Positions 50,192 to 58,345 of a stretch of DNA of 64,000 bases are shown here, in pieces (position 1 is the stretch's first letter; every line of letters starts with the position of its first letter). Location of the stretch: assembly GCA_031430575.1 (NCBI GenBank), contig JANPBT010000043.1, forward strand, positions 1 to 64,000, in the 5' to 3' direction. This stretch comes from JANMDS01 sp031430575. GTDB lineage: Bacteria; Pseudomonadota; Gammaproteobacteria; Burkholderiales; Casimicrobiaceae. A model generated the notes under the pieces. That model saw only the letters and a program-made list of their open reading frames with translations. It did not search any database and had not been told where the DNA came from. The translations under genes were made by a program, and so were the position numbers.

Positions 50192-51435
50192 TGAATACGC
50201 CTGCCGCCCATGCTGGGCTGGATCAATTTACGGTGCAAGGCAATGTGCTCTGCATCAACGGCATACCGCTGCCACAGCTCGCCGCCCGCATTGGGCAAAC
50301 GCCGTTTTATGCGATTGATCGTAGCGTTCTCACCCGTCGCGTTCAGGCGTTGCGCGCTGCGCTCCCCAAAACGCTCGGCCTACACTATGCAATGAAGGCC
50401 AACCCGATGCCGGCGGTGGTGCAGCATTTTGCTTCGCTCGTTGATGGCATTGATGTCGCGAGCGCGGCTGAAATGCAAGTCGCGCTCGACACCGGAACGC
50501 CTGCAAAAGAAATTAGCTTCGCAGGCCCTGGCAAACGTAATGAAGAATTAATTCAAGCGGTCGCTGCGGGAATTACGATTAATTGTGAGAGCTTGCGCGA
50601 AATTACCGGCGCGGCACACGCAGCAAAATCACTCGGCCTGAAAGCTCGGCTTGCCTTGCGCGTGAATCCTGATTTCGAGTTGAAAAGCTCTGGCATGAAA
50701 ATGGGCGGAGGCGCTAAGCAATTTGGTATCGATGTTGATGTCGTGCCTGAGGCGTTGAAGCTAATTCATACCTGCGGCGCAGTTTTTGTCGGTTATCACA
50801 TTTACGCGGGCTCACAAAATCTTCGCGCTGAAGCACTGGCCGACGCCCATACAAAAACCGTCGCGTTAGCATTGCGTTTATGTGAAATCGCGCGTGAAAT
50901 CGGCCTTTCTGCGCCGCAGGTATTAAACATCGGTGGCGGCTTCGGCATCCCCTACTTCCCCGGTGATACGCCGCTTGATCTCGCTGCCGTCGGCGCCCAT
51001 CTGAGCACGCTCATGCCGCAGTTGCATGCGGCATTGCCGACAACCGAAATCGTGATCGAGCTGGGTCGTTACTTGGTGGGTGAATCAGGCATTTACGTGA
51101 GCAAAATCGTAGACCGTAAAGTGTCGTGTGGACAAGTATTTTTGGTCACCGATGGCGGGCTTCACCATCACCTCGCAGCCTCGGGAAATTTTGGGCAAGT
51201 GCTGCGTAAAAATTATCCGGTCGTGCTCGGCAACCGCGTGAGCGCTGACGTGCTCGAAAAAGTAAACGTCGTCGGTCCGCTCTGTACGCCGCTCGATATC
51301 TTGGGCGATAAAGTGCAGATCCCAGCGGCCGATGTGGGCGATCTGGTGTGCGTGTTGCAATCGGGTGCCTATGGTTTAACCGCGAGCCCCACCAAATTTC
51401 TATCGCATCCGGCGCCGGTTGAGGTCTTGGTTTGA
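50188..51435 (+). CDS. Exosortase A-associated PLP-dependent decarboxylase (LysA-like)
   Basis: 415 residues, fold type III, alanine-racemase-like barrel. The PLP lysine is in LHYAMKANPMP and the substrate-side motif is GCGQ... replaced by VSCGQVFLVTDGGLHHHL. Further motifs: NIGGGFGIPYFPGD and CTPLDILGDKV; the YAGSQN/HIYAGS segment is typical of diaminopimelate/ornithine-type decarboxylases. The substrate may be an amino acid attached to or destined for the ACP system. It overlaps genes on both sides by four bases. Two word copies (50769, 50909) are read HTCGAVF and SAPQV. Confidence 0.92.
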   Translation: MMNTPAAHAGLDQFTVQGNVLCINGIPLPQLAARIGQTPFYAIDRSVLTRRVQALRAALPKTLGLHYAMKANPMPAVVQHFASLVDGIDVASAAEMQVALDTGTPAKEISFAGPGKRNEELIQAVAAGITINCESLREITGAAHAAKSLGLKARLALRVNPDFELKSSGMKMGGGAKQFGIDVDVVPEALKLIHTCGAVFVGYHIYAGSQNLRAEALADAHTKTVALALRLCEIAREIGLSAPQVLNIGGGFGIPYFPGDTPLDLAAVGAHLSTLMPQLHAALPTTEIVIELGRYLVGESGIYVSKIVDRKVSCGQVFLVTDGGLHHHLAASGNFGQVLRKNYPVVLGNRVSADVLEKVNVVGPLCTPLDILGDKVQIPAADVGDLVCVLQSGAYGLTASPTKFLSHPAPVEVLV

Positions 51436-53237
51436 AAGCGCTGCAACGTATCGTTGCCTGCGCAGCTTTTGATGGCGACGCAAGAGTACCTGCGGCGCAG
51501 ATTTCACTTGGCCATTTTTCATCATGGTCAGAAACGCTCGCGCGCGGCCAATGTAGCCAAAACTGCGCCGCAGGTATTGCGTTGGTCGTGCTTGGTCAGC
51601 CTTGTGATGCTCAGTTCAAACCACTGCGCCATGAGCACGTCGTTGAAGCGTATCGACGCAACGGCGCTGGCTTTGCCGCCGCGCTGACGGGCGCGTACGC
51701 GTATGTGTTGTTCGACCAAGAAAATGATTTACTGCTCGCTGGCGTTGATCGCATGGCACGCGTGCCGTTGGCTTTCGCGACGCTGCCACGCGGCGGTGTC
51801 GCTATTGCATCCAGCACGGCAGATTTAGCGCATGTTCCGGGAATTTCGCTGACACTTTCCCAGCAAGCCCTTTACGACTACGTTTTCTTTCATATGATCC
51901 CGGCTCCGCATACGCTTTATCAAGGCGTAAAGCGGCTCGCGCCCGGCGAGCAAATGATGGCCAAAAAAAGTGGCGTAGCCGTACGCGCGCTCTGGAAGCC
52001 AAAATTTATTGAAGACCGTCCGACCACTTTTGAAGCGGCGAAGCATGGCTTTCGTACTGCGCTCGAAGACGCTGTGCGCGATGCCTGCGCGGGCGCAACC
52101 GCGCCAGGCACTTTTCTCTCCGGCGGCACTGATAGCTCCACGATGACGGGCTTAGTGGCGAAAGTCACAGGCAAGCCCGCGCGTGCGTTTTCGATTGGCT
52201 TTGACGAAGAGGGCTACGACGAAACGGGATACGCAAAAATAGCCGCCAAGAAATTCCCCGTCGATCACCACATTTATTACGTCACGCCGCAAGATGTCGT
52301 CGATGCGCTGCCGAAAGTGGTGGAAGCCTACGATCAACCTTTTGGCAATGCTTCGGCGATCCCCACTTATTACTGCGCGCTGCGGGCACAAGAAGAGGGC
52401 ATCTCGCACATGATTGCCGGTGACGGCGGTGATGAATTGTTTGGCGGCAATGATCGCTACGCTTTCCAGTCACGGCTCTCGATTTATAGCAAGATTCCAA
52501 GTTTTATTCGCACGCCCGTGCGCGGTATCGCAGGTGCGCTCGCTGGCATCGGGCCGCTGCGTAAAGTGCAGCGCGCAATTGCCTGGGCCGAAACGCCGAT
52601 GCCCGCGCGGATTCAGCATTACAACCTAGTGAATCAGCTCGGACGTGCCGAAATGTTTGAGGCAGATTTCTTAGCCAAAATCTCACCCGATTCTCCCGAG
52701 CAATTGATGTGCGCGATTTACGACGGCTCAGCCCCGTCTGAGCTCAATCGCATGCTCGCCCTCGATTGGCGGCTCACGCTGGCTGATAGTGATTTACCCA
52801 AAGTGACCGCCATGTGCGCGCAAGCTGGCATGCCAGTGCTCTACCCGATGCTCGACGATCGGGTGACTGATTTTTCAATGACGTTGCCGAATGATTACAA
52901 ATTAAAGGGCCAGCAACTGCGCTGGTTTTTTAAAGAAGCGCTGCGCGATTTTTTACCCGAAGAAATCCTCACCAAGCAAAAGCATGGCTTTGGCTTGCCG
53001 TTCGGTCATTGGCTGACCAAGCACAAAGGCATGCAAGATCAGGCGATGGCATCGCTAGAAGCACTCAAAAAGCGGGGCATTATTCGCCCCGCATTCATTG
53101 ATTCACTTAAGATACATGCCACTGGCGCAGGCGCCGGTTACTATGGCGTTATGGTGTGGGTTTTGGTGATGCTTGAGCTTTGGCTGCAAGCGCATCATAA
53201 TTCTGGATCGCAGTCGCCACCGGCCATACTGCGATAG
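51432..53237 (+). CDS. Exosortase A-associated asparagine synthetase-like amidotransferase lacking the N-terminal cysteine
   Basis: 601 residues from TTG 51432, overlapping the decarboxylase stop. The C-terminal synthetase domain is intact: FLSGGTDSSTMTGLV (PP-loop, ~232-246), FSIGFDEEGYDE, and IAGDGGDELFGGNDRY. The N-terminal glutaminase-like domain is short and does not start with the MCG motif; its first residues are KALQRIVACAAFDG, so the nucleophile at position 2 is missing. It may use ammonia or another nucleophile, or form an amide/adenylate as beta-lactam synthetase does. Two word copies in opposite directions (51487, 51563) fall inside this reduced domain. It overlaps convergent rsmI by 43 bp. 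Confidence 0.88.
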   Translation: MKALQRIVACAAFDGDARVPAAQISLGHFSSWSETLARGQCSQNCAAGIALVVLGQPCDAQFKPLRHEHVVEAYRRNGAGFAAALTGAYAYVLFDQENDLLLAGVDRMARVPLAFATLPRGGVAIASSTADLAHVPGISLTLSQQALYDYVFFHMIPAPHTLYQGVKRLAPGEQMMAKKSGVAVRALWKPKFIEDRPTTFEAAKHGFRTALEDAVRDACAGATAPGTFLSGGTDSSTMTGLVAKVTGKPARAFSIGFDEEGYDETGYAKIAAKKFPVDHHIYYVTPQDVVDALPKVVEAYDQPFGNASAIPTYYCALRAQEEGISHMIAGDGGDELFGGNDRYAFQSRLSIYSKIPSFIRTPVRGIAGALAGIGPLRKVQRAIAWAETPMPARIQHYNLVNQLGRAEMFEADFLAKISPDSPEQLMCAIYDGSAPSELNRMLALDWRLTLADSDLPKVTAMCAQAGMPVLYPMLDDRVTDFSMTLPNDYKLKGQQLRWFFKEALRDFLPEEILTKQKHGFGLPFGHWLTKHKGMQDQAMASLEALKKRGIIRPAFIDSLKIHATGAGAGYYGVMVWVLVMLELWLQAHHNSGSQSPPAILR

Positions 53238-54091
53238 AGTTCATCGCGCGGTACGCCCGTCATTTTGGCGACGATTTTAGCTGCGCGCGCTGGCGGCAGC
53301 TCCTTAGCTAAGGCCTCGAGCCAGAGCTTCGCTTCGACTACCTGCGGCGCAGTTTTGGCCGCAACCGGCGCCAACGCCAGTACAAACTCACCCTTCAATC
53401 GCCGTGCGTCTTGGGCAATCCATGCCGGAAACTGCGCCGCAGGTAAGCGTGCGACCATTTCAAAATGCTTGGTCAATTCTTTACCGATGACTAATTCGCG
53501 ATCAGGAAAGTGAGTCGCAAATGCGGAAAGCAGATCTACGATGCGGTGGGTAGATTCATACATCACCGCCACCCGTGTTTCCGTACGCAAATCTTCAATT
53601 GCTGCAGCACGAGCCGCATTTGCTGAAGGCAGAAAACCGAGGAATGCAAACTCTGTTGCGAGTAATCCGCTGACTGAAAGCAGCGCGGTGACTGCGCTAA
53701 CACCCGGAATCGGTATCACGCGTATTTGCGCTTCCTGCACCGCGCGCACGAGCCGTGCGCCGGGATCGCTGATGCCTGGCGTGCCAGCGTCCGATGTGTA
53801 AGCAATTGACTTGCCTGCGCGCAAGAGATCAATCACTTCAACGGCCGCCTCGCGTTCGTTGTGCTCGCGCACGCTCATGAGTCGGGGCGTCTTGATGTCG
53901 AGCAATCGCAGCAAATCTCCCGCAACCCGAGTATCTTCGGCGCAAAGGATGTCGACTTGCGCGAGCACGTCGCGGGCGCGTAGCGTGATGTCGCGCAAAT
54001 TGCCAATCGGCGTCGCCACGACGTAGAGCGTGCTTGCATCTACCGCACTTACGACTACACTGGCGACGGGATAATTTTCAGGCGCACTCAT
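53195..54091 (-). CDS. rsmI: 16S rRNA 2'-O-methyltransferase RsmI
   Basis: 298 residues from ATG 54091; the longer frame runs into the divergent yraN. Methylates the ribose of C1402 of 16S rRNA with AdoMet. Tetrapyrrole-methylase fold: LYVVATPIGNLRDITLRARD, CAEDTRVAGDLLRL, AYTSDAGTPGISDPGARLV and PIPGVSAVTALLSVSG. Word copies at 53339 and 53432 are read TAPQV and LPAAQFP on this strand. It is divergent from yraN with only four bases between the start codons, as in other proteobacteria. Confidence 0.95.
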   Translation of the reverse strand: MSAPENYPVASVVVSAVDASTLYVVATPIGNLRDITLRARDVLAQVDILCAEDTRVAGDLLRLLDIKTPRLMSVREHNEREAAVEVIDLLRAGKSIAYTSDAGTPGISDPGARLVRAVQEAQIRVIPIPGVSAVTALLSVSGLLATEFAFLGFLPSANAARAAAIEDLRTETRVAVMYESTHRIVDLLSAFATHFPDRELVIGKELTKHFEMVARLPAAQFPAWIAQDARRLKGEFVLALAPVAAKTAPQVVEAKLWLEALAKELPPARAAKIVAKMTGVPRDELYRSMAGGDCDPEL

Positions 54092-54095
54092 CGCA

Positions 54096-54443
54096 ATGGC
54101 TTCACCGACGCAGGCAAAAGGCTTTGATGAAGAAACGCGAGCGATGGAGTATTTGGTTGCACAAGGGTTACGCTTGGTTGCTCGACAATGGCGCTGCCGA
54201 TTCGGGGAAATTGATCTCATTATGCGCGACGGCGATGGGCTGGTGTTTGTAGAAGTACGTCACCGTAAAAGTGCAGCGTTCGGCGGCGCGCTGTCGAGCG
54301 TGACCGCTTCGAAGCTTGCCAAAATGGAACGCGCCGCACAGATGTATTTGGTGGAATCGGGGCATCGCGGACATTGTCGATTTGATGCGGTGCTGGTGAG
54401 CCCTGCGTTGCAAATCGATTGGCTCAAAAATATTACCGGTTAA
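54096..54443 (+). CDS. yraN: UPF0102/YraN-family protein
   Basis: 115 residues, restriction-endonuclease-like fold. The pattern AKGFDEETRAMEYLVAQGLR, then RFGEIDLIMRDGDGLVFVEV and RHRK, carries the E, D and ExK positions of PD-(D/E)xK nucleases; no activity is established. No ribosome binding site is visible, and the start lies four bases from the rsmI start on the other strand, so translation may begin on a leaderless or very short message. First of the yraN-diaA-dolP group; the lpoA gene found here in enterobacteria is missing. Confidence 0.9.
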   Translation: MASPTQAKGFDEETRAMEYLVAQGLRLVARQWRCRFGEIDLIMRDGDGLVFVEVRHRKSAAFGGALSSVTASKLAKMERAAQMYLVESGHRGHCRFDAVLVSPALQIDWLKNITG

Positions 54444-54470
54444 CACAATCGCGATAAAACTAAAATCTTA

Positions 54471-55097
54471 ATGATGAACGAAGCGAATACCGAATTGAAC
54501 GATAGCGCGTTCCTGCATATTCAAAAGCATGCACAGGAACACACGCGAGTCGTTAATGAATCAATAAGTCAGCTCGCGCGTCCAATTGCGCAAGCCGCGG
54601 AGGTATTGACCCAAGCATTGCTTGCGGGCGGAAAAGTCTTGGCTTGCGGCAATGGGGGCTCGGCAACCGATGCCTCACACTTTGCCGCCGAGATGATCGG
54701 CAGGCTTGAGCGCGAGCGGCCGGGTCTTCCAGCCTTGGCGTTGACCGGTGATGCAGCGGTGATGACCGCGCTCGGGAACGATTACGCTTTTGATGTTGTC
54801 TTTGCTAAGCAAGTGCATGCCTTGGGTGCGTCTGGCGATGTGCTGCTGGCGATTTCAACCAGTGGCGACTCTCCAAATATTCTCGAGGCGGTGCGGGCGG
54901 CGCACGAGCGTGAGATGCGCGTGATTGTGCTGTCAGGCAAGAGCGGCGGTAGCGTGCGGGGGATGTTGCGTCCGGGCGACGTTGAAGTGTGCGTCAGCAG
55001 TGCTCGCACGATGCGCATTCAAGAAGTGCATATACTAGTGATTCACGTGATGTGCGATTGGGTTGATACCCGATTGCTGGGAGGCTTAGATGAGTAG
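54471..55097 (+). CDS. diaA: SIS-domain protein DiaA/GmhA family
   Basis: 208 residues. SIS fold: KVLACGNGGSATDASHFAAE, LALTGDAAVMTALGNDYAFD, LLAISTSGDSPNILEAV. Sequence alone fits both phosphoheptose isomerase (GmhA) and the DnaA-initiator-associating protein DiaA. The position between yraN and dolP favours DiaA, which binds DnaA and promotes replication start. ATG 54471 and 54474 are both possible. The 3' end overlaps the dolP start by eight bases. Confidence 0.88.
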   Translation: MMNEANTELNDSAFLHIQKHAQEHTRVVNESISQLARPIAQAAEVLTQALLAGGKVLACGNGGSATDASHFAAEMIGRLERERPGLPALALTGDAAVMTALGNDYAFDVVFAKQVHALGASGDVLLAISTSGDSPNILEAVRAAHEREMRVIVLSGKSGGSVRGMLRPGDVEVCVSSARTMRIQEVHILVIHVMCDWVDTRLLGGLDE

Positions 55098-55671
55098 CAG
55101 AATTCAAAAAATGGTGATGGCGAGCGTACTTGCAGCTGTCGGACTTTCCCTGCAGGGCTGCTTTGGCTTGGTTGCAGGCGGGATCGCAGCGAGCGCGGTG
55201 GTTGTTTCTGATCGGCGCTCAACAGGAATCGTAGTCGATGATGAGTCGATTGAAAACGGCACCTTGCTCGAAGCAAAAAAGCAATTTGGTAACGGAACGC
55301 ACCTCAACATTACAAGCTATAACCAATCCGTGTTGCTCTCCGGTGAAGTATTTAATGAAGCCCAAAAGACCGGTATTGAAGAGCTCGTGCGCCGCAATCG
55401 CAACGTAAAAACCGTCTACAACGAGCTCGCCATTGAGCCGGTCGCGTCGTTTGCAGGCGTTTCGACCGATTCCGCGTTAACCGCGCGGGTCAAGGCGAGG
55501 CTTGTTGATGCCAAAGGCGTTTCAGCAAATCACGTGAAAGTCGTCTCTGAGCGCAAAATCGTGTATCTAATGGGCATTTTGAACCGCGGGGAAGCAGAAA
55601 TCGCAACCGAGGTTGCGCGTACGACCAGCGGCGTCACGCGTGTTGTGCGACTTTTTGAGTATCGCGACTAA
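55090..55671 (+). CDS. dolP: Outer-membrane lipoprotein with two BON domains (DolP)
   Basis: 193 residues. A lipoprotein signal ends LSLQGC (cysteine 24). Two BON domains follow: about 50-115 (NGTHLNITSYNQSVLLSGEV, with VKTVYNELAIEP) and 125-193 (ARLVDAKGVSANHVKVVSER, with VTRVVRLFEYRD). DolP binds anionic phospholipid at the division site and supports outer-membrane integrity in Escherichia coli. Gene order with yraN and diaA supports the name. It is followed by a word-pair hairpin. Confidence 0.92.
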   Translation: MSSRIQKMVMASVLAAVGLSLQGCFGLVAGGIAASAVVVSDRRSTGIVVDDESIENGTLLEAKKQFGNGTHLNITSYNQSVLLSGEVFNEAQKTGIEELVRRNRNVKTVYNELAIEPVASFAGVSTDSALTARVKARLVDAKGVSANHVKVVSERKIVYLMGILNRGEAEIATEVARTTSGVTRVVRLFEYRD

Positions 55672-55692
55672 CGATATTTTGCGAAGCGCGTC

Positions 55693-55744
55693 ATACCTGC
55701 GGCGCAGTTTCAGGGCAAAATAGCGTAATCTGCGCCGCAGGTAT
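55693..55744. repeat. Inverted pair of the 14-bp word with a perfect 15-bp stem after dolP
   Basis: ATACCTGCGGCGCAG (55693-55707) and CTGCGCCGCAGGTAT (55730-55744) are exact and perfectly complementary, with a 22-nt loop. The pair begins 22 bp after the dolP stop and ends 44 bp before tusA. Position fits an operon-end hairpin, but no T run follows. Confidence 0.9.
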
Positions 55745-55787
55745 CGACCATTCCAAAGCGCCGCATCCATTAATTTCCCAATACGCT

Positions 55788-56048
55788 ATGTCTGATATTT
55801 CGCTTGAACTTGTAGGTAGCAACGAATCAATGCGTCGCGTTGACGCACGCGGGCTGAATTGCCCATTGCCGATTTTGCGCACAAAAAAATCACTCTCCGA
55901 GATGGCAAGCGGTGAGCTCGTGGAAGTGGTCGCGACTGACCCGCATTCCGTGCGTGATTTTGAAGCGTTTTGCAAGCAAACGGGGCATACGCTTGTCGAG
56001 CGCGTAGAGCGTGAGGGCGAATTTCACTTTACGCTAAAGCGCAAGTAA
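55788..56048 (+). CDS. tusA: TusA-family sulfurtransferase
   Basis: 86 residues. The TusA motif is RVDARGLNCPLPILRTKKSL, with the persulfide cysteine at residue 25 (CPxP). The second half (LVEVVATDPHSVRDFEAFCK) is the usual alpha/beta continuation. Carries sulfur for tRNA thiolation, molybdenum cofactor or other sulfur pathways; which one is not told by context. Stands alone on the + strand facing a minus-strand gene. Confidence 0.9.
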   Translation: MSDISLELVGSNESMRRVDARGLNCPLPILRTKKSLSEMASGELVEVVATDPHSVRDFEAFCKQTGHTLVERVEREGEFHFTLKRK

Positions 56049-56081
56049 TATTCGATAGACCATCGGTTTGATTGCCTGCGC

Positions 56082-57863
56082 CTAACGCGGCGGGCGATCG
56101 TTTAATGAGCTAAAACTAAGCCGCACAGCATTATGAAGCGAACGATCCGTTGGATCGAGCTTTTGCGCGCGACGCAATGCTTGCAGTGCTTCCGCATGAT
56201 TGCCCGTGGTCTGTAATCCTAATCCGTAGCATTTCCAAGCCAGCGACTGATTGGGCTCTTCGCTGACCCACTTGGTGCAAAGCGGTAGCGCCGCGCCGGG
56301 GTTGTTTGCTGAAAGCGCTTTGTTGGCTTGCTCAGCGTATGCCCCAGATTTGCCTGCGGTGATCGTTTTCACGATAAGCTCTGGATCTCCTTGACCGATA
56401 ACTGCTGCTGTAACACCGGCCGCCGCTCCAGCGGCAGCGCCAACAACAGTGCTGGATACGGCAGATAGTTTTTCAGCGGTTTTCCACTCTGAAGGGCTTA
56501 AAAGCTCAGCAGGCAACCAATCTTTTGGGTTAGTTTTAAACATTTGCCCCCAGCTGACTTGCGGCGCGAGTTGTCGCGCCTCGCGCGCAATGGCGCCGGT
56601 TTGTACAAAAGAGGGCCACCACGTAATCGCGTAGGCGGCGATTGTTAACGCGGCGACTGCCGCGGCGAGGCCAGATTGCTGGCGCGATAATGGAACGCGC
56701 GTGACCACAGAATCGCCCCAGCCATCCCACCGCGTTTCATATTCGGTCGAGCCTGCGCGAGCTCCGGAGATCGGGGCAATTAGATTAATGATTGGCAAAC
56801 CACCGCCGACACCCAATATCGCGACGCCAGCGGCGCGCTGGAGGGAGTAGCGCGGCGATTCCCGGAGATTATCGGGCGCGTTGAGGCCCGTCATACCGGG
56901 TCGACATCGCAGACCGAAAAGCCATTTGCCGGGCGTAAATCGGAAGCGATGAAGTAGCGCCGCCTCCAGCGGAATCCAGCTCAATACGACTAATATCGGC
57001 ATGAGCCACCATGCATTGAGGTAACTGAAATAGTCATTGTGTGCAACGTAACCGAGCATCGTGGTTAAGGCGTAAACGCAAGCACCCCAAAGACCATAGT
57101 CGATTGCGCGGGCTGCAAGTCGTAGCCAAACTGGCACTTTCGAGCTTCGTACGTTTCGCGACCGATCGGTCTCTGCTACGCGCAGGCGGTAGACCCAGGC
57201 CGCTTCTTCGTTGCGCAACCGGGAACCCATAAAAACACTACGTTCGCGCCGCCACTTTACGATGGGTACATCGCGTAATCGCGGGTTGGACTCTGCGGGC
57301 TCGCTGCCTTTAAGTGACCGGTGCAGGGCAACACCGACCGCAGCAGCTGTCGCGCCAAGCGCGATCAGTAGCACCGAATATTGCAGCGCTCTATTCCATG
57401 ACATGTGCGCTGTGAAGACGAGCGCGCAAACGCCCATCAACAGCATGACTAGCGTAAGCGGCCATGCGGCCCGTAAGTCCCTCGGTGCGCCACCGGCAAT
57501 TTCGAGCAGCGCAACCAACCCTGGACGCAGGCTCGTCGTGCCATTTGCAGCGGACGGCGTGTCGGCACTGACGTTGGATAAATCGTCAATCGCTTGATTT
57601 TCGATCTGAGTTGCGTGGGAGCGCCGGATGTCTGTCCCACCAGAAAGCATATTCGCGTACTCACCTTCATAGTGGGTACGTTCGCTGTCTGCGAGCAAAA
57701 CGGAGGATGCTGCGTTGCAAAAACGCAAGCCTTCTTCGACGTCGCCCGAGCTATCCCGCGTAGATGTGTACATACGCCTAATCAGCCGACGCAATGCTGT
57801 GCGTACTGCTGTTTCAGAAGCGTTAGCGGGAATACGCAGCGCCTCGAAAAGAGAGAGTCTCAT
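56082..57863 (-). CDS. Membrane protein with degenerate J-like, RDD and TPR domains
   Basis: 593 residues. The first ~70 (LFEALRIPANASETAVRTAL, then RLIRRMY and VLLADSERTHYE) have the helix pattern of a DnaJ J-domain, but the HPD tripeptide is absent (STRDSSGD in its place). Two helices follow (TLVMLLMGVCALVFTAHMSW; YSVLLIALGATAAAVGVAL). An RDD domain (VWLRLAARAIDYGLWGACVY to RFTPGKWLFGLRC) comes next. Later come another helix, a glycine zipper (VVGAAAGAAAGVTAAVIG) and TPR-like repeats (ALPLCTKWVSEEPNQSLAWK, HAEALQALRRAQKLDPTD). I know no named family with this order. It is 24 bp after rplS on the same strand and may be read through from that operon. Confidence 0.8.
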   Translation of the reverse strand: MRLSLFEALRIPANASETAVRTALRRLIRRMYTSTRDSSGDVEEGLRFCNAASSVLLADSERTHYEGEYANMLSGGTDIRRSHATQIENQAIDDLSNVSADTPSAANGTTSLRPGLVALLEIAGGAPRDLRAAWPLTLVMLLMGVCALVFTAHMSWNRALQYSVLLIALGATAAAVGVALHRSLKGSEPAESNPRLRDVPIVKWRRERSVFMGSRLRNEEAAWVYRLRVAETDRSRNVRSSKVPVWLRLAARAIDYGLWGACVYALTTMLGYVAHNDYFSYLNAWWLMPILVVLSWIPLEAALLHRFRFTPGKWLFGLRCRPGMTGLNAPDNLRESPRYSLQRAAGVAILGVGGGLPIINLIAPISGARAGSTEYETRWDGWGDSVVTRVPLSRQQSGLAAAVAALTIAAYAITWWPSFVQTGAIAREARQLAPQVSWGQMFKTNPKDWLPAELLSPSEWKTAEKLSAVSSTVVGAAAGAAAGVTAAVIGQGDPELIVKTITAGKSGAYAEQANKALSANNPGAALPLCTKWVSEEPNQSLAWKCYGLGLQTTGNHAEALQALRRAQKLDPTDRSLHNAVRLSFSSLNDRPPR

Positions 57864-57887
57864 CCGAGTGGCGCTGCCTTAGTAAGC

Positions 57888-58259
57888 TTAGACCTTGCGC
57901 GCAGCAAGCTTTTCGCGAATACGCGCTGATTTGCCTGAGCGATCGCGTAAATAGTAAAGCTTGGCGCGCCGAACCTCGCCACGACGCTTCACTTCGATTG
58001 AAGCGAGCAGCGGTGAGTACAGCGCAAATGTACGCTCCACACCTTCACCGGACGAAACTTTACGCACGATGAATGAGGTATGCAAGCCTTTATTGCGCTT
58101 GGCGATTACGACGCCTTCAAAAGACTGCACACGCTTGCGCTCGCCTTCAACAACGTTAACGTTGACAACCACGGTATCGCCAGGCGCGAACGATGGGATT
58201 ATTTTGTTGGCGGTAAGGCGCGCAACTTCTTCTTTTTCAATTAATGCAAGTAAGTTCAT
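57888..58259 (-). CDS. rplS: 50S ribosomal protein L19
   Basis: 123 residues. Typical L19 sequence: IPSFAPGDTVVVNVNVVEGE, KRVQSFEGVVIAKRNKG, ERTFALYSPLLASIEVKRRG and KLYYLRDRSGKSARIREK. Lies at the 30S-50S interface. Last gene of the rpsP-rimM-trmD-rplS operon, after an 86-bp gap to trmD. Confidence 0.97.
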   Translation of the reverse strand: MNLLALIEKEEVARLTANKIIPSFAPGDTVVVNVNVVEGERKRVQSFEGVVIAKRNKGLHTSFIVRKVSSGEGVERTFALYSPLLASIEVKRRGEVRRAKLYYLRDRSGKSARIREKLAARKV

Positions 58260-58345
58260 TTAATATTCTTTGGGAGGATCGAACGGCAGAGCAACGCGGC
58301 TTTCGCCTACTTCAAACGTTGATGCTCAATAACTTCGGTAAGCAC

